DNA from: Hippophae tibetana
Taxonomy: Eukaryota; Streptophyta; Magnoliopsida; Rosales; Elaeagnaceae
NCBI GenBank assembly: GCA_037013495.1
Contig: CM072810.1
Location: 76,182,449-76,246,448, forward strand
Direction: 5' to 3'
Length of the DNA: 64,000 nt
Position 1 is the stretch's first letter; the number at the start of each line of letters is the position of its first letter. Made by a program: the position numbers and the translations under genes. The notes beneath the pieces are model-generated. The model did not search any database, was not told the origin of the DNA, and saw only the letters and a list, made by a program, of their open reading frames with translations. Below, piece after piece: positions 50,860 to 63,074 of the stretch.

Positions 50860-51699
50860 ACGAATATTGAGGTGCCGACGAAAAGTGTGTTTAAAACTAT
50901 TCGAAATATTTTAAATATCTAACAAATATTCTCATGATAAAACAAATATACTCATTACGCTTCACAATTTCTTTTTTGGAACATAAAATTGAAAGATTAA
51001 TTTTCGAAGCCATTTATGTATAGCGATTTTCTTTTTTGGTGAATTGTTAAATTTAATGTATTATTTTTATGCTTTTTTTCTTCACAGATGGATTATGCAC
51101 GTTACACAACTAAATAGCCATATGAAGGTTGCGTTAGGTTTATGGTTTTGTTCCGTATAATAGAAAACAGTAGCCTTATGATGGAGGAAGATTTGATAAC
51201 TTTAGTGAAATTACTTTTTAGAAATATTGTTGCTTTTATTCCTGTGGTTCTTGATTGAATGCTCCAATTCGACATATCAAAAGGAGTGATCATCTTTTTT
51301 GGCATCAATCGGTTGGGGTATTATGGACTTGTTGATGTTGTTTTCGTCTGTGTATTTCGTTTCGTATTTATTTTTCAAACCATAGTCTCTTCTTATTGAT
51401 CTTTATTTCTATGTTCAATCAGTCTTTGTTCTTCATAAATAAAAGAGTAGGAAAAAGAAGATTGGTTATACTCTTCACAGTATTAAAAAACGAAAATTTG
51501 AGAAATAAGAGTTCCAACATTAAACGGCCATAACTTTTGACTCGTATACCAAAATTACTATTATAATCTCAGCTACGTGGCAGAAGAACCTCATTTTTTG
51601 AACAAAAATTCTCCTTTTACATCACCTACCGAGGTCTTAAGGTTTTTGTTGCATATAGACCCTTTTCTTTTGCTTTGGATTTTTTTCAAAGCAACTATA
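50860..51699 (+). repeat. Satellite unit 59, left-domain-like, 34-bp deletion
   Basis: Starts as a copy of the unit 51/52 junction, then repeats the TTTTTTGGTGAATT to GTTTATGG stretch of unit 58. At 51,562 one of two TATAAT hexamers and the DNA between them are missing. 840 bp. Confidence 0.95.
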
Positions 51700-52566
51700 A
51701 CGAATATTGAGGTGCCGAAGAAAAGTGTGTTTAAACATTTTCTAAATATTTTCAATATCTAACAATTTTTTCATGACAATACAAATATACTAATTACGCT
51801 TCACAATTTATTTTTTGGAAAATCAAATTGAAAGATTAATTTTTGAAGCCATTTATGTATAGCGATTTTTTTTATAGTGAATTGTTAAATTTAATGTATT
51901 ATTTTTATGCTTTTTTTCGTCATGGATGGATTATGCTCATTACACAACTAAATACCAATATTAAGGTGGCATTACGTTTAGGGTTTTGTTCCGTATAATA
52001 GACAAAAGTAGCCTTGTGATGGAGGAAGATTTGATAACTTTAGTGAAATTACTTTTTAGAAATATTATTGCTTTTATTCCTATGGTTCTTGATGGAATGC
52101 TCCAATTCGATATATCAAAAGGAGTGATCATCTTTTTTGGCATCACAAGGTTGGGGTATTATGGACATGTTGATGTTGTTTTCGTCTGTGTATTTCGTTT
52201 CGTATTTATTTTTGAAACCATAGTCTCTTCTTCTTGATCTTTATTTCTATGTTCAATCAATCTTTGTTCTTCATAAATAAAAGAGTAGGAAAAAGAAGAT
52301 GGGTTATACTCTTCACAGTATTAAAAAAAATTGATAAATAAGAGTTCCAACATTAAAGGACTATAACTTTTGACTCGTATATCGAAATTACTATTATAAT
52401 ATATCACGTCGGAACTTGTAACGATTCCTATAATCTCAGTTACGTGGCAGAAGAACATCATTTTTTGCACACAAATTCTCCTTTTACATCACATACTAAG
52501 GTCTTAATGTTTTTGTCGCATATAGACCTTTTTTTTTTGCTTTGGATATTTTTCAATGCAACTATA
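51700..52566 (+). repeat. Satellite unit 60
   Basis: GCCGAAGAAAAG, TTAAACATTTTC, GGAAAATCAAATTG, TTTTTTTTATAGTG, GACAAAAGTAGCC, CTTGATGGAATGC. No 13-bp insertion. 867 bp. Confidence 0.95.
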
Positions 52567-53454
52567 ACGAATATTGAGGTGCCGACGAAAAGTGTGTTTA
52601 AAACTATTCTAAATATTTTAAATATCTAACAAATATTCTCATGATAATACAAATATACTCATTACGCTTCACAACTTATTTTTTGGAATATAATATTGAA
52701 AGATTAATTTTCGAAGCCATTTATGTATAGCCATTTTCTTTTTTAGTGAATTGTTATATTTAATATATTATTTTTCATTATTATTTTTATGCTTTTTTTC
52801 TTCATGGATGGATTATGCACATTACACAACTAAATAGCCATATTAAGGTTGCATTATGTTTAGGGTTTTGTTCCGGATAATAGAAAACACTAGCCTTTTG
52901 ATGGAGAAAGAATTGATAACATTAGTGAAATTACTTTTTAGAAATATTGTTGTTTTCTTTCTGGGGTTCTGGATTGAAAGCTCCAATTTGACAAATCAAA
53001 ACGAGTGATCATCTTTTTTGGAATCACAAGGTTGCGGTATTATGCACTTGTTGATTTTCTTTTCGTCTGTGTATTTCGTTTCGTATTTATTTTTGAAACC
53101 ATAGTCTCTTCTTCTTGATCTTTATTTCTATGTTCAATCAATCTTTGTTCTTCATAAAAAAAAGAGTCGGAAAAAGAAGATGAGTTATACTCTTCAGAGT
53201 ATTAAAAAAAGAAAATTTGATAAATAAGAGTTCCAACATTAAACGGCTATAACTTTTGACTCGTATATCGAAATTACTATAATAATATATCAAGTCGGAA
53301 CTTGTAAAGATTCCTATAATCTCAGTTACGTGGCAGAAGAACCTCATTTTTTGCACACAAATTCTTCTTTTACATCACCTACCGAGGTCTTAATGTTTTT
53401 GTCGCATATACACCTTCTTTTTTTTTGCTTTGGATTTTTTTCAATGCAACTATA
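52567..53454 (+). repeat. Satellite unit 61, 13-bp insertion
   Basis: AATATAATATTG, TATAGCCATTTTC, GTTATATTTAATAT, TTCCGGATAATAG, AACGAGTGATC. Type A at offset 660. Confidence 0.95.
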
Positions 53455-54339
53455 ACGAATATTGAGGTGCCGACGAAAAGTGTGTTTAAAACTATTCTAA
53501 ATATTTTAAATATCTTAAAAATATTCTCATGATAATACAAATATACTCATTACGCTTCACAATTTATTTTTTGGAATATAATATTGAAAGATTAATTTTC
53601 GAAGCCATTTATGTATAGTGATTTTCTTTTTTAGTGAATTGTTAAATTTAATATATTAGTTTTCATTATTATTTTTATGCTTTTTTTCTTCACGGATGGA
53701 TTATGCACATTGCACAACCAAATAGCCATATTAAGGTTGCACTATGTTTAGGGTTTTGTTCCGGATAATAGAAAACGGTAGCCTTTTGATGGAGAAAGAA
53801 TTGATAACATTAGTGAAATTACTTTTTTGAAATATTGTTGTTTTCATTATGGGGTTCTTGATTGAATGCTCCAATTCGATATATCAAAAGGAGTGATCAT
53901 CTTTTTTGGAATCACAAGGTTGGGGTATTATGGACTTGTTGATTTTGTTTTCCTTTGTGTATTTCGTTTCGTATTTATATTTGAAACCATAGTCTCTTCT
54001 TCTTGATCTTTATTTCTATGTTCAATAAATCTTTGTTCTTCGTAAATAAAAGAGTAGGAAAAAGAAGATGGGTTATACTCTTCACAGTATTAAAAAAAGA
54101 AAATTTAGGAAATAAGAGTTCCAACCTTAAACGGCCATAAGTTTTGACTCGTATACCGAAATTACTATTATAATATATGAAGTTAGAGCTTGTAACAATT
54201 CCGATAATCTCAACTATGTGGCAGAAGAACCTCATTTTTTGCACACAAATTCTCCTTTTACATCACCTACCAAGGTCTTAATGTTTTTGTCGCATATAGA
54301 CCTTTTTTTTTGCTTTGGAATTTTTTCAATGCAACTATA
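53455..54339 (+). repeat. Satellite unit 62, 13-bp insertion
   Basis: ATATCTTAAAAATATTC, first CACATTGCACAAC, ACTTTTTTGAAAT, TTTTCATTATGGGG. Type B at offset 660. Confidence 0.95.
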
Positions 54340-55224
54340 ACGAATATTGAGGTGCCGACGAAAAGTGTGTTTAAAACTATTCTAAGTATTTTAAATATCT
54401 AAAAAACATTCTCATGATAATACAAATATACTCATTACGCTTCACCACTTATTTTTTGGAATATAAAATTGAAAGATTAATTTTCGAAGCCATTTATGTA
54501 TAGCAATTTTCTTTTTTAGTGAATTGTTAAATTTAATATATTAGTTTTCATTATTGTTTTTATGATTTTTTTCTTCATGGATGGATTATGCGCATTGCAC
54601 AACTAAATAGCCATATTAAGGTTGCATTATGTTGAGGGTTTTGTTCCCGATAATAGAAAACGGTAGCCTTTTGATGGAGAAAGAATTGATAACTTTAGTG
54701 AAATTACTTTTTAGAAATATTGATGCTTTTCTTTCTGGGGTTCTTGATTGAATGCTCCAATTGGACATATCAAAAGGAGTGATCATCTTTTTTGGCATCA
54801 CAAGGTTGGGGTATTATGGACTTGTTGATGTTGTTTTCTTCTGTGTATTTTGTTTCTTATTTATTTTTGAAACCATAGTCTCTTCTTCTTGATCTTTATT
54901 TCTATATTCAATAAATCTTTGTTCTTCGTAAATAAAAGAGTAGGAAAAAGAAGACGGTTTATACTCTTGAGAGTATTAAAAAAAGAAAATTTGATAAATA
55001 AGTGTTCCAACATTAAACGGCTATAACTTTTGACTCGTATATCGAAATTACTATAATAATATATCAAGTCGGAACTTGTAAAGATTCCTATAATCTTAGT
55101 TATGTGGCAAAAGAACCTCATTTTTTGCACACAAATTCTTCTTTTACAACACCTACCAAGGTCTTAATGTTTTTGTCACATATAGACCTTCTTTTTTATT
55201 TGGATTTTTTTCAATGCAACTATA
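54340..55224 (+). repeat. Satellite unit 63, 13-bp insertion
   Basis: TATTCTAAGTATT, AAAAAACATTCTC, GCGCATTGCAC, TATTGATGC. Type A at offset 660. Confidence 0.95.
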
Positions 55225-56111
55225 ACGAATATTATGGTGCCGACAAAAAGTGTGTTAAAAACTATTCTAAATGTTTTAAATATCTAAAAAATATTCTCAT
55301 GATAATACAAATATACTCATTACGCTTCACAATTTTGTTTTGGAATATAATATTGAAAGATTAATTTTCGAAGCCATTTATGTATAGTGATTTTCTTTTT
55401 TAGTGAATTGTTAAATTTAATATATTAGTTTTCATTATTATTTTTATGTTTTTTTTCTTCACGGATGGATTATGCACATTGCACAACCAAATAGCCATAT
55501 TAAGGTTGCATTATGTTGAGGTTTTGTTCCGGATAATAGAAAACAGTAGCCTTTTGATGGAGAAAGAATTGATAACATTAGTGAAATTACTTTTTAGAAA
55601 TATTGTTGTTTTCATTATGGGGTTCTTGATTGAATGCTCCAATTCGACATATCAAGAGGAGTGATCATCTTTTTTGGCATCACAAGGTTGGGGTATTATG
55701 GACTTGTTGATTTTGTTTTCGTTTGTGTATTTCGTTTCGTATTTATATTTGAAACCATAGTCTCTTCTTCTTGATCTTTATTTCTATGTTCAATAAATCT
55801 TTGTTCTTCGTAAATAAAAGAGTAGGAAAAAGAAGATGGGTTATACTCTTCACAGTATTAAAAAAACAAAATTTAGGAAATAAGAGTTCCAACCTTAAAC
55901 GGCCATAACTTTTGACTCGTATACCGAAATTACTATTATAATATATCAAGTTAGAGCTTGTAACGATTCCTATAATCTCAACTACGTGGCAGAAGAACAT
56001 CATTTTTTGCACACAAATTCTCCTTTTACATCACCTACCAAGGTCTTAATGTTTTTGTCGCATATAGACCTTCTTCTGTTTTTGCTTTGGATTTTTTTCA
56101 ATGCAACTATA
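55225..56111 (+). repeat. Satellite unit 64, 13-bp insertion
   Basis: ATTATGGTGCCG, AAATGTTTTAAAT, ATTTTGTTTTGG, TCAAGAGGAGTG. Type B at offset 660. Confidence 0.95.
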
Positions 56112-56997
56112 ACGAATATTGAGGTGCCGACGAAAAGTGTGTTTAAAAATATTCTAAATATTTTAAATATCTAAAAAATATTCTCATGATAATACAAATA
56201 AACTCATTACGCTTCACAACTTATTTTTTGGAATATAAAATTGAAATATTAATTTTCGAAGCCATTTATTTATAGTGATTTTCTTTTTTAATGAATTGTT
56301 AAATTTAATATATTAGTTTTCGTTATTATTTTTCTGCTTTTTTTCTTCACGGATGGATTATGCACATTGCACAACTAAATAGCCATATTAAGGTTGCATT
56401 ATGTTGATGGTTTTGTTTCTAATAATAGAAAACGGTAGCCTTTTGATGGAGAAAGAATTGATAACTTTATTGAAATTACTTTTTAGAAATATTGTTGCTT
56501 TTCTTTCTGGGGTTCTTGATTGAATGCTCCAATTAGACATATCAAAAGGAGTGATCATCTTTTTTGGCATCACAAGGTTGGGGTATTATGGACTTGTTGA
56601 TTTTGTTTTCGTTTGTGTATTTCGTTTCTTATTTATTTTTGAAACCATAGTCTCTTCTTCTTGATCTTTATTTCTATGTTCAATCAATCTTTTTTCTTCA
56701 TAAATAAAAGAGTAGGAAAAAGAAGACGGGTTATACTCTTCACAGTATTAAAAAAAGAAAATTTGAGAAATAAGAGTTCCAACTTTAAACGGCCATAACT
56801 TTTGACTCGTATACCAAAATTACTATTATAATATATCAAGTAAGAGCTTGTAACGATTCCTATAATCTCAGCTACGTGGCAGAAGAATCTCATTTTTGAA
56901 CAAAAATTCTCCTTTTGCATCACCTACCGAGGTCTTAATGTTTTTGTTGCATATAGACCCTTTTGTTTTTCTTTGGATTTTTTTCAATGGAACTATA
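56112..56997 (+). repeat. Satellite unit 65, 13-bp insertion
   Basis: AAATAAACTC, TTTATTTATAGTG, TTTCGTTATTATTTTTC, TTGTTTCTAATAATAG. Third type (AACTTTAAACGGCC) at 660. Confidence 0.95.
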
Positions 56998-57884
56998 ACG
57001 AATATTGAGGTGCCGACGAAAAGTGTGTTTAAAACTATTCGAAATATTTTTAATATCTAAAAAATATTCTCATGATAATACAAATATACTCATTACGCTT
57101 CACAACGTATTTTTTGGAATATAAAATTGAAAGATTAATTTTCGAAGCCATTTATGTATAGCGATTTTCTTTTTTAGTGAATTGTTAAATTTAATATATT
57201 AGTTTTCATTATTATTTTTATGCTTTTTTTCTTCACGGATGGATTATGCACTTTGCACAACTAAATAGCCATATTAAGGTTGCATTATGTTGAGGGTTTT
57301 GTTTCTGATAATAGAAAACGGTAGCCTTTTGATGGAGAAAGAATTGATAACTTTAGTGAAATTACTTTTTAGAAATATTGTTGCTTTTCTTTCTGGGGTT
57401 CTTGATTGAATGCTCCAATTAGACATATCAAAAGGAGTGATCATCTTTTTTGGCATCACAAGGTTGGGGTATTATGGACTTGTTGATTTTGTTTTCGTTT
57501 GTGTATTTCGTTTCTTATTTATTTTTGAAACCATAGTCTCTTCTTCTTGATCTTTATTTCTATGTTCAATCAATCTTTGTTCTTCATAAATAAAAGAGTA
57601 GGAAAAAGAAGACGGGTTATACTCTTCACAGTATTAAAAAAAGAAATTTTGAGAAATAAGAGTTCCAACTTTAAACGGCCATAACTTTTGACTCGTATAC
57701 CAAAATTACTATTATAATATATCAAGTAAGAGCTTGTAACGATTCCTATAATCTCAGCTACGTGGCAGAAGAACCTCATTTTTTGAACAAAAATTCTCCT
57801 TTTGCATCACCTACCGAGGTCTTAATGTTTTTGTTGCATATAGACCCTTTTGTTTTTCTTTGGATTTTTTTTAATGGAACTATA
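56998..57884 (+). repeat. Satellite unit 66, 13-bp insertion
   Basis: ACTATTCGAAATATTTTTAA, CAACGTATTTTTTGG, GCACTTTGCAC, TTGTTTCTGATAATAG. Third type at 660. Confidence 0.95.
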
Positions 57885-58774
57885 ACGAATATTGAGGTGC
57901 CGACGAAAAGTGTGTTTAAAACTATTCGAAATATTTTTAATATCTAAAAAATATTCTCATGATAATACAAATATACTCATTACGCTTCACAACTTATTTT
58001 TTGGAATATAAAATTGAAAGATTAATTTTCGAAGCCATTTATGTATAGCGATTTTCTTTTTTAGTGAATTGTTAAATTTAATATATTAGTTTTCATTATT
58101 ATTTTTATACTTTTTTTCTTCACGGATGGATTATGCACTTTGCACAACTAAATAGCCATATTAAGGTTGCATTATGTTTAGGGTTTTGTTCCCGATAATA
58201 GAAAACGGTAGCCTTTTGATGGAGAAAGAATTGATAACTTTAGTGAAATTACTTTTTAGAAATATTGTTGCTTTTCTTTTTCGGTTTCTTGATTGAATGC
58301 TCCAATTACACATATCAAAAGGAGTGATCATCTTTTTTGGCATCACAAGGTTGGGGTATTATGGACTTGTTGATTTTGTTTTCGTTTGTGTATTTCGTTT
58401 CGTATTTATATTTGAAACCATAGTCTCTTCTTCTTGATCTTTATTTCTATGTTCAATAAGTCTTTGTTCTTCGTAAATAAAAGAGTAGGAAAAAGAAGAT
58501 GGGTTATACTCTTCACAGTATTAAAAAAAGAAAATTTAGTAAATAAGAGTTCCCACCTTAAACGTCCATAACTTTTGACTCGTATACCGAAATTAGTATT
58601 ATAATATATCAAGTTAGAGCTTGTAACGATTCCTATAATCTCAACTACGTGGCAGAAGAACCTAATTTTTTGCACACAAATTCTCCTTTTACATCACCTA
58701 CCAAGGTCTTAATGTTTTTGTCGCATATAGACCTTCTTTTTTTTTTGCTTTGGATTTTTTTCAATGCAACTATA
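57885..58774 (+). repeat. Satellite unit 67, 13-bp insertion
   Basis: Repeats ACTATTCGAAATATTTTTAA and GCACTTTGCAC of unit 66, then CTTTTTCGGTTTC and type B at 660. 890 bp. Confidence 0.95.
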
Positions 58775-59658
58775 ACGAATATTGAGGTGCCGACGAAAAG
58801 TGTGTTTAAATATATTCTAAATATTTTAAATATCTAAAAAATATTCTCATGATAATAAAAATATACTCATTACGCTTCACAACTTATTTTTTGGAATATA
58901 AAATTGAAAGATTAATTTTCGAAGCCATTTATTTATAGTGATTTTCTTTTTTAATGAATTGTTAAATTTAATATATTAGTTTTCATTATTATTTTTATGC
59001 TTTTTTTCTTCACGGATGGATTATGCACATTGCACAACTAAATAGCCATATTAAGGTTGCATTATGTTGAGGGTTTTGTTTCTGATAATAGAAAACGGTA
59101 GCCTTTTGATGGAGAAAGAATTGATAACTTTAGTGAAATTACTTTTTAGAAATATTGTTGCTTTTCTTTCTGGGGTTCTTGATTGAATGCTCCAATTAGA
59201 CATATCAAAAGGAGTGATCATATTTTTTGGCATCACAAGGTTGGGGTATTATGGACTTGTTGATGTTCTTTTCTTCTGTGTATTATATTTCTTATTTATT
59301 TTTGAAACCATAGTCTCTTCTTCTTAATCTTTATTTCTATGTTCAATAAATCTTTGTTCTTCATAAATAAAAGAGTAGGAAAAAGAAGACGGGTTATACT
59401 CTTCACAGTATTAAAAAAAGAAAATTTGATAAATAAGAGTTCCAACATTAAACAGCTATAACTTTTGACTCGTATATCCAAATTACTATTATAATATATC
59501 AAGTCGGAACTTGTAACGATTCCTATAATCTCAGTTACGTGGCAGAAGAACCTCATTTTTTGCACACAAATTCTCCTTTTACATCACCTACCAAGGTCTT
59601 AATGTTTTTGTCGCATATAGACCTTTTTTTTATTTGGATTATATTCAATGCAACTATA
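58775..59658 (+). repeat. Satellite unit 68, 13-bp insertion
   Basis: TTTAAATATATTC, TTTATTTATAGTG, GATCATATTTTTTGG, TATTATATTTC. Type A (AACATTAAACAGCT). Confidence 0.95.
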
Positions 59659-60454
59659 ACGAATATTGAGGTGCCGACGAAAAGTTTGTTAAAAACTATT
59701 CTAAATGTTTTAAATATCTAAAAAATATTCTCATGATAATACAAATATACTCATTACGCTTCACAATTTATTTTTGGAATATAATATTGAATGATTAATT
59801 TTCGAAGCCATTTATGTATAGCGATTTTCTTTTTTATTGAATTGTTAAATTTAATATATTAGTTTTCATTATTATTTTTATGCTTTTTTTCTTCACGGAT
59901 GGATTATGCACATTGCACAACTAAATAGCCATATTAAGGTTGCATTATGTTTAGGGTTTTGTTCCGGATAATAGAAAACAGTAGCCTTTTGATGAAGAAA
60001 GAATTGATAACATTAGTCAAATTACTTTTTAAAAATATTGTTGTTTTCATTATGGGGTTCTTGATTGAATCCTCCAATTCGACATATCAAAAGGAGTGAT
60101 CATCTTTTTTGGCATCACATGGTTGGGGTATTATAGACTTGTTGATTTAGTTTTCGTTTGTGTATTTCGTTTCGTATTTATATTTGAAACCATAGTCTCT
60201 TCTTCTTGATCTTTATTTCTATGTTCAATAAATCTTTGTTCTTCGTAAATAAATGAGTAGGAAAAAGAAGATGGCTTATACTCTTCACAGTATTAAAAAA
60301 AGAAAATTTAGGAAATAAGAGTTCCAACCTTAAACGGCCATAACTTTTGACTCGTATAACAAAATTCTACTTTTACATCACCTACCAAGGTCTTAATATT
60401 TTTTTCGCATATAGACCTTTTTTTTTGCTTTCTATTTTTTTCAATGCAACTATA
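59659..60454 (+). repeat. Satellite unit 69, 88-bp deletion
   Basis: AAAAGTTTGTTAAAAAC, GATGAAGAAAG, TTGATTTAGTTTTC, type B at 660. The 715-800 segment is missing, joined at AAATT (60,362). 796 bp, the shortest unit. Confidence 0.95.
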
Positions 60455-61303
60455 ACGAATATTGAGGTGCCGACGAAAAGTGTGTTTAAAACTATTCTAA
60501 ATATTTTAAATATCTAAAAAATATTCTCATGATAATACGAATATACTCATTACACTTCACAACTTATTTTTTGGAATATAATATTGAATGATAATAGTGA
60601 ATTGTTAAATTTAATATATTAGTTTTCATTATTATTTTTAAACTTTTTTTCTTCACGGATGGATTATGCACATTGCACAACTAAATAGCCATATTAGAGT
60701 TGCATTACGTTTAGGGTTTTGTTCCGGATAATAGACACCAGTAGCCTTTTGATGGAGAAAGAATTGATAACATTAGTGAAATTACTTTTTAGAAATATTG
60801 TTGCTTTTCTTTCTGGAGTTCTTGATTGAATGCTCCAATTAGACATATCAAAAGGAGTGATCATCTTTTTTGGCATCACAAGGTTGGGGTATTATGGACT
60901 TGTTGATGTTGTTTTCCTCTATGTATTTCGTTTCGTATTTATTTTTGAAACCATAGTCTCTTCTTCTTGATCTTTATTTCAATCTTCAATCAATATTTGT
61001 TCTTCATAAATAAAAGAGTAGGAAAAAGAAGACGGGTTATACTCTTCACAGTATTAAAAAAAGAAAATTTGATAAATAAGAGTTCCAACATTAAACGGCT
61101 ATAACTTTTGACTCGTATATCGAAATTACTATTATAATATATCAAGTCGGAACTTGTAACGATTCCTATAATCTCAGTTACGTGGCAGAAGAACCTCATT
61201 TTTTGCACACAAATTCTCCTTTTACATCACCTACCAAGGTCTTAATTTTTTGTCGCATATAGACCTTTTTTTTTTGCTTTGGATTTTTTTCTATGCAACT
61301 ATA
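60455..61303 (+). repeat. Satellite unit 70, ~36-bp deletion
   Basis: Offset 140-176 is lost: TATTGAATGATAATAGTGAA at about 60,581. ATTAGAGTTGC, ATAGACACCAG, type A at 660. 849 bp. Confidence 0.95.
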
Positions 61304-62188
61304 ACGAATATTCAGGTGCCGACGAAAAGTGTGTTTAAAACTATTCTAAATATTTTAAATATCTAAAAAATATTCTCATGATAATACAAATATACTGATC
61401 ACGCTTCACAATTTATTTTTTGGAATATAAAATTGAAAGATTAATTTTCGTAGCCATTTATGTATAACGATTTTCTTTTTTAGTGAATTGTTAAATTTAA
61501 TATATTAGTTTTCATTATTATTTTTATGTTTTTTTTCTTCACGGATGGATTATGCACATTGCACAACCAAATAGCCATATTAAGGTTGCATTATGTTGAG
61601 GTTTTGTTCCGGATAATAGAAAACAGTAGCCTTTTGATGGAGAATGAATTGATAACATTAGTGAAATTACTTTTTTGAAATATTGTTGTTTTCATTATGG
61701 GGTTCTTGATTGAATGCTCCAATTCGACATATCAAAAGGAGGGATCATCTTTTTTGGCATCACAAGGTTGGGGTATTATGGACTTGTTGATTTTGTTTTC
61801 GTTTGTGTATTTTGTTTCGTATTTATATTTGAAACCATACTCTCTTCTTCTTAATCTTTATTTCTATGTTCAATCAATCTTTGTTCTTCATAAATAAAAG
61901 AGTAGGAAAAAGAAGATGGGTTATACTCTTCACAGTATTAAAAAAAGAAAATTTGGGAAATAAGAGTTCCAACCTTAAACGGCCATAACTTTTGACTCGT
62001 ATACCGAAATTACTATTATAATATATCATGTTAGAGCTTGTAACGATTCCTATAATCTCAGCTATATGGTAGAAGAACCTCATTTTTTGAACTAAAATTC
62101 TCCTTTTACATCACCTACCGAGGTCTTAATGTTTTTGTTGCATATAGACCCTTTTGTTTTGCTTTGCATTTTTTTCAATGCAACTATA
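61304..62188 (+). repeat. Satellite unit 71, 13-bp insertion
   Basis: TTCAGGTGCCG, ACTGATCACGC (a second TGATCA in this unit), TCGTAGCCATT, GGAGAATGAATTG. Type B at 660. Confidence 0.95.
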
Positions 62189-63074
62189 GGGAATATTGAG
62201 GTGCCGACGAAATGTGTGTTTAAAAATATTCTAAATATTTTCAGTATCTAACAATTATTCTCATGACAATACAAATATAGTCATTACGCTTCACAATTTA
62301 TTTTTTGGAACATAAATTTGAAAGATTAATTTTTGAAGCCATTAATATATATCGATTTTCTTTTTTAGTGAATTGTTAATTTTAATGTATTATTTTTCAT
62401 TATTATTTTGATGCTTTTTTTCTTCACGGATGCATTATGCACATTACACAACTAAATAGCCATATTAAGGTTGCATTACGTTTAGGGTTTTGTTCGGTAT
62501 AATAGAAAACAGTAGCATTATGATGGAGGAAGATTTGATAACTTTAGTGAAATTACTTTTTAGAAATATTGTTGCTTTTCTTTCTGGGGTTCTTGATTGA
62601 ATGCTCCAATTAGACTTATCAAAAGGAGTGATCATCTTTTTTGGCATCACAAGGTTGGGGTATTATGGACTTGTTGATGTTGTTTTCGTCTGTGTATTTT
62701 TTTCGTATTTATTTTTGAAACCATAGTCTCTTCTTCGTGATCTTTATTTCTATGTTCAATCAATCTTTGTTGTTCATAAAAAAAAGAGTAGGAAAAAGAA
62801 GATGGGTTATACTCTTCACAGTATTAAAAAAAGAAAATTTGAGAAATAAGAGTTCCAAATTTAAACCGCCATAACTTTTGACTCGTATACTGAAATTACT
62901 ATTATGATTATCAAGGTAGAGCTTGTAACGATTCCTATAATCTCAGCTACGTGGTAGAAGAACCTCATTTTTTGAACAACAATTCTCCTTTTGCATCACC
63001 TACCGAGGTCTTAATGTTTTTGTTGCATATAGATCCTTTTGTTTTGCTTTGGATTTTTTTTCAATACAACTATA
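62189..63074 (+). repeat. Satellite unit 72, 13-bp insertion
   Basis: Starts GGGAATATTG. GACGAAATGTGTG, TTAATATATATCG, TTGTTCGGTATAATAG, AACAACAATTC. Back to CATTACAC. Confidence 0.95.

Larger units (their letters stand above)
53130..62090 (+). repeat. Interleaved dimer of two unit types (~1.77 kb) in the right domain
   Basis: At offset 660, type A has AACATTAAACGGCT followed by AAGTCGGAAC. Type B has AACCTTAAACGGCC followed by AAGTTAGAGC. The order is A (53.2 kb), B (54.1), A (55.0), B (55.9), then two units of a third type with AACTTTAAACGGCC (56.8, 57.7), then B (58.5), A (59.4), B (60.3), A (61.1), B (62.0). Confidence 0.75.
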
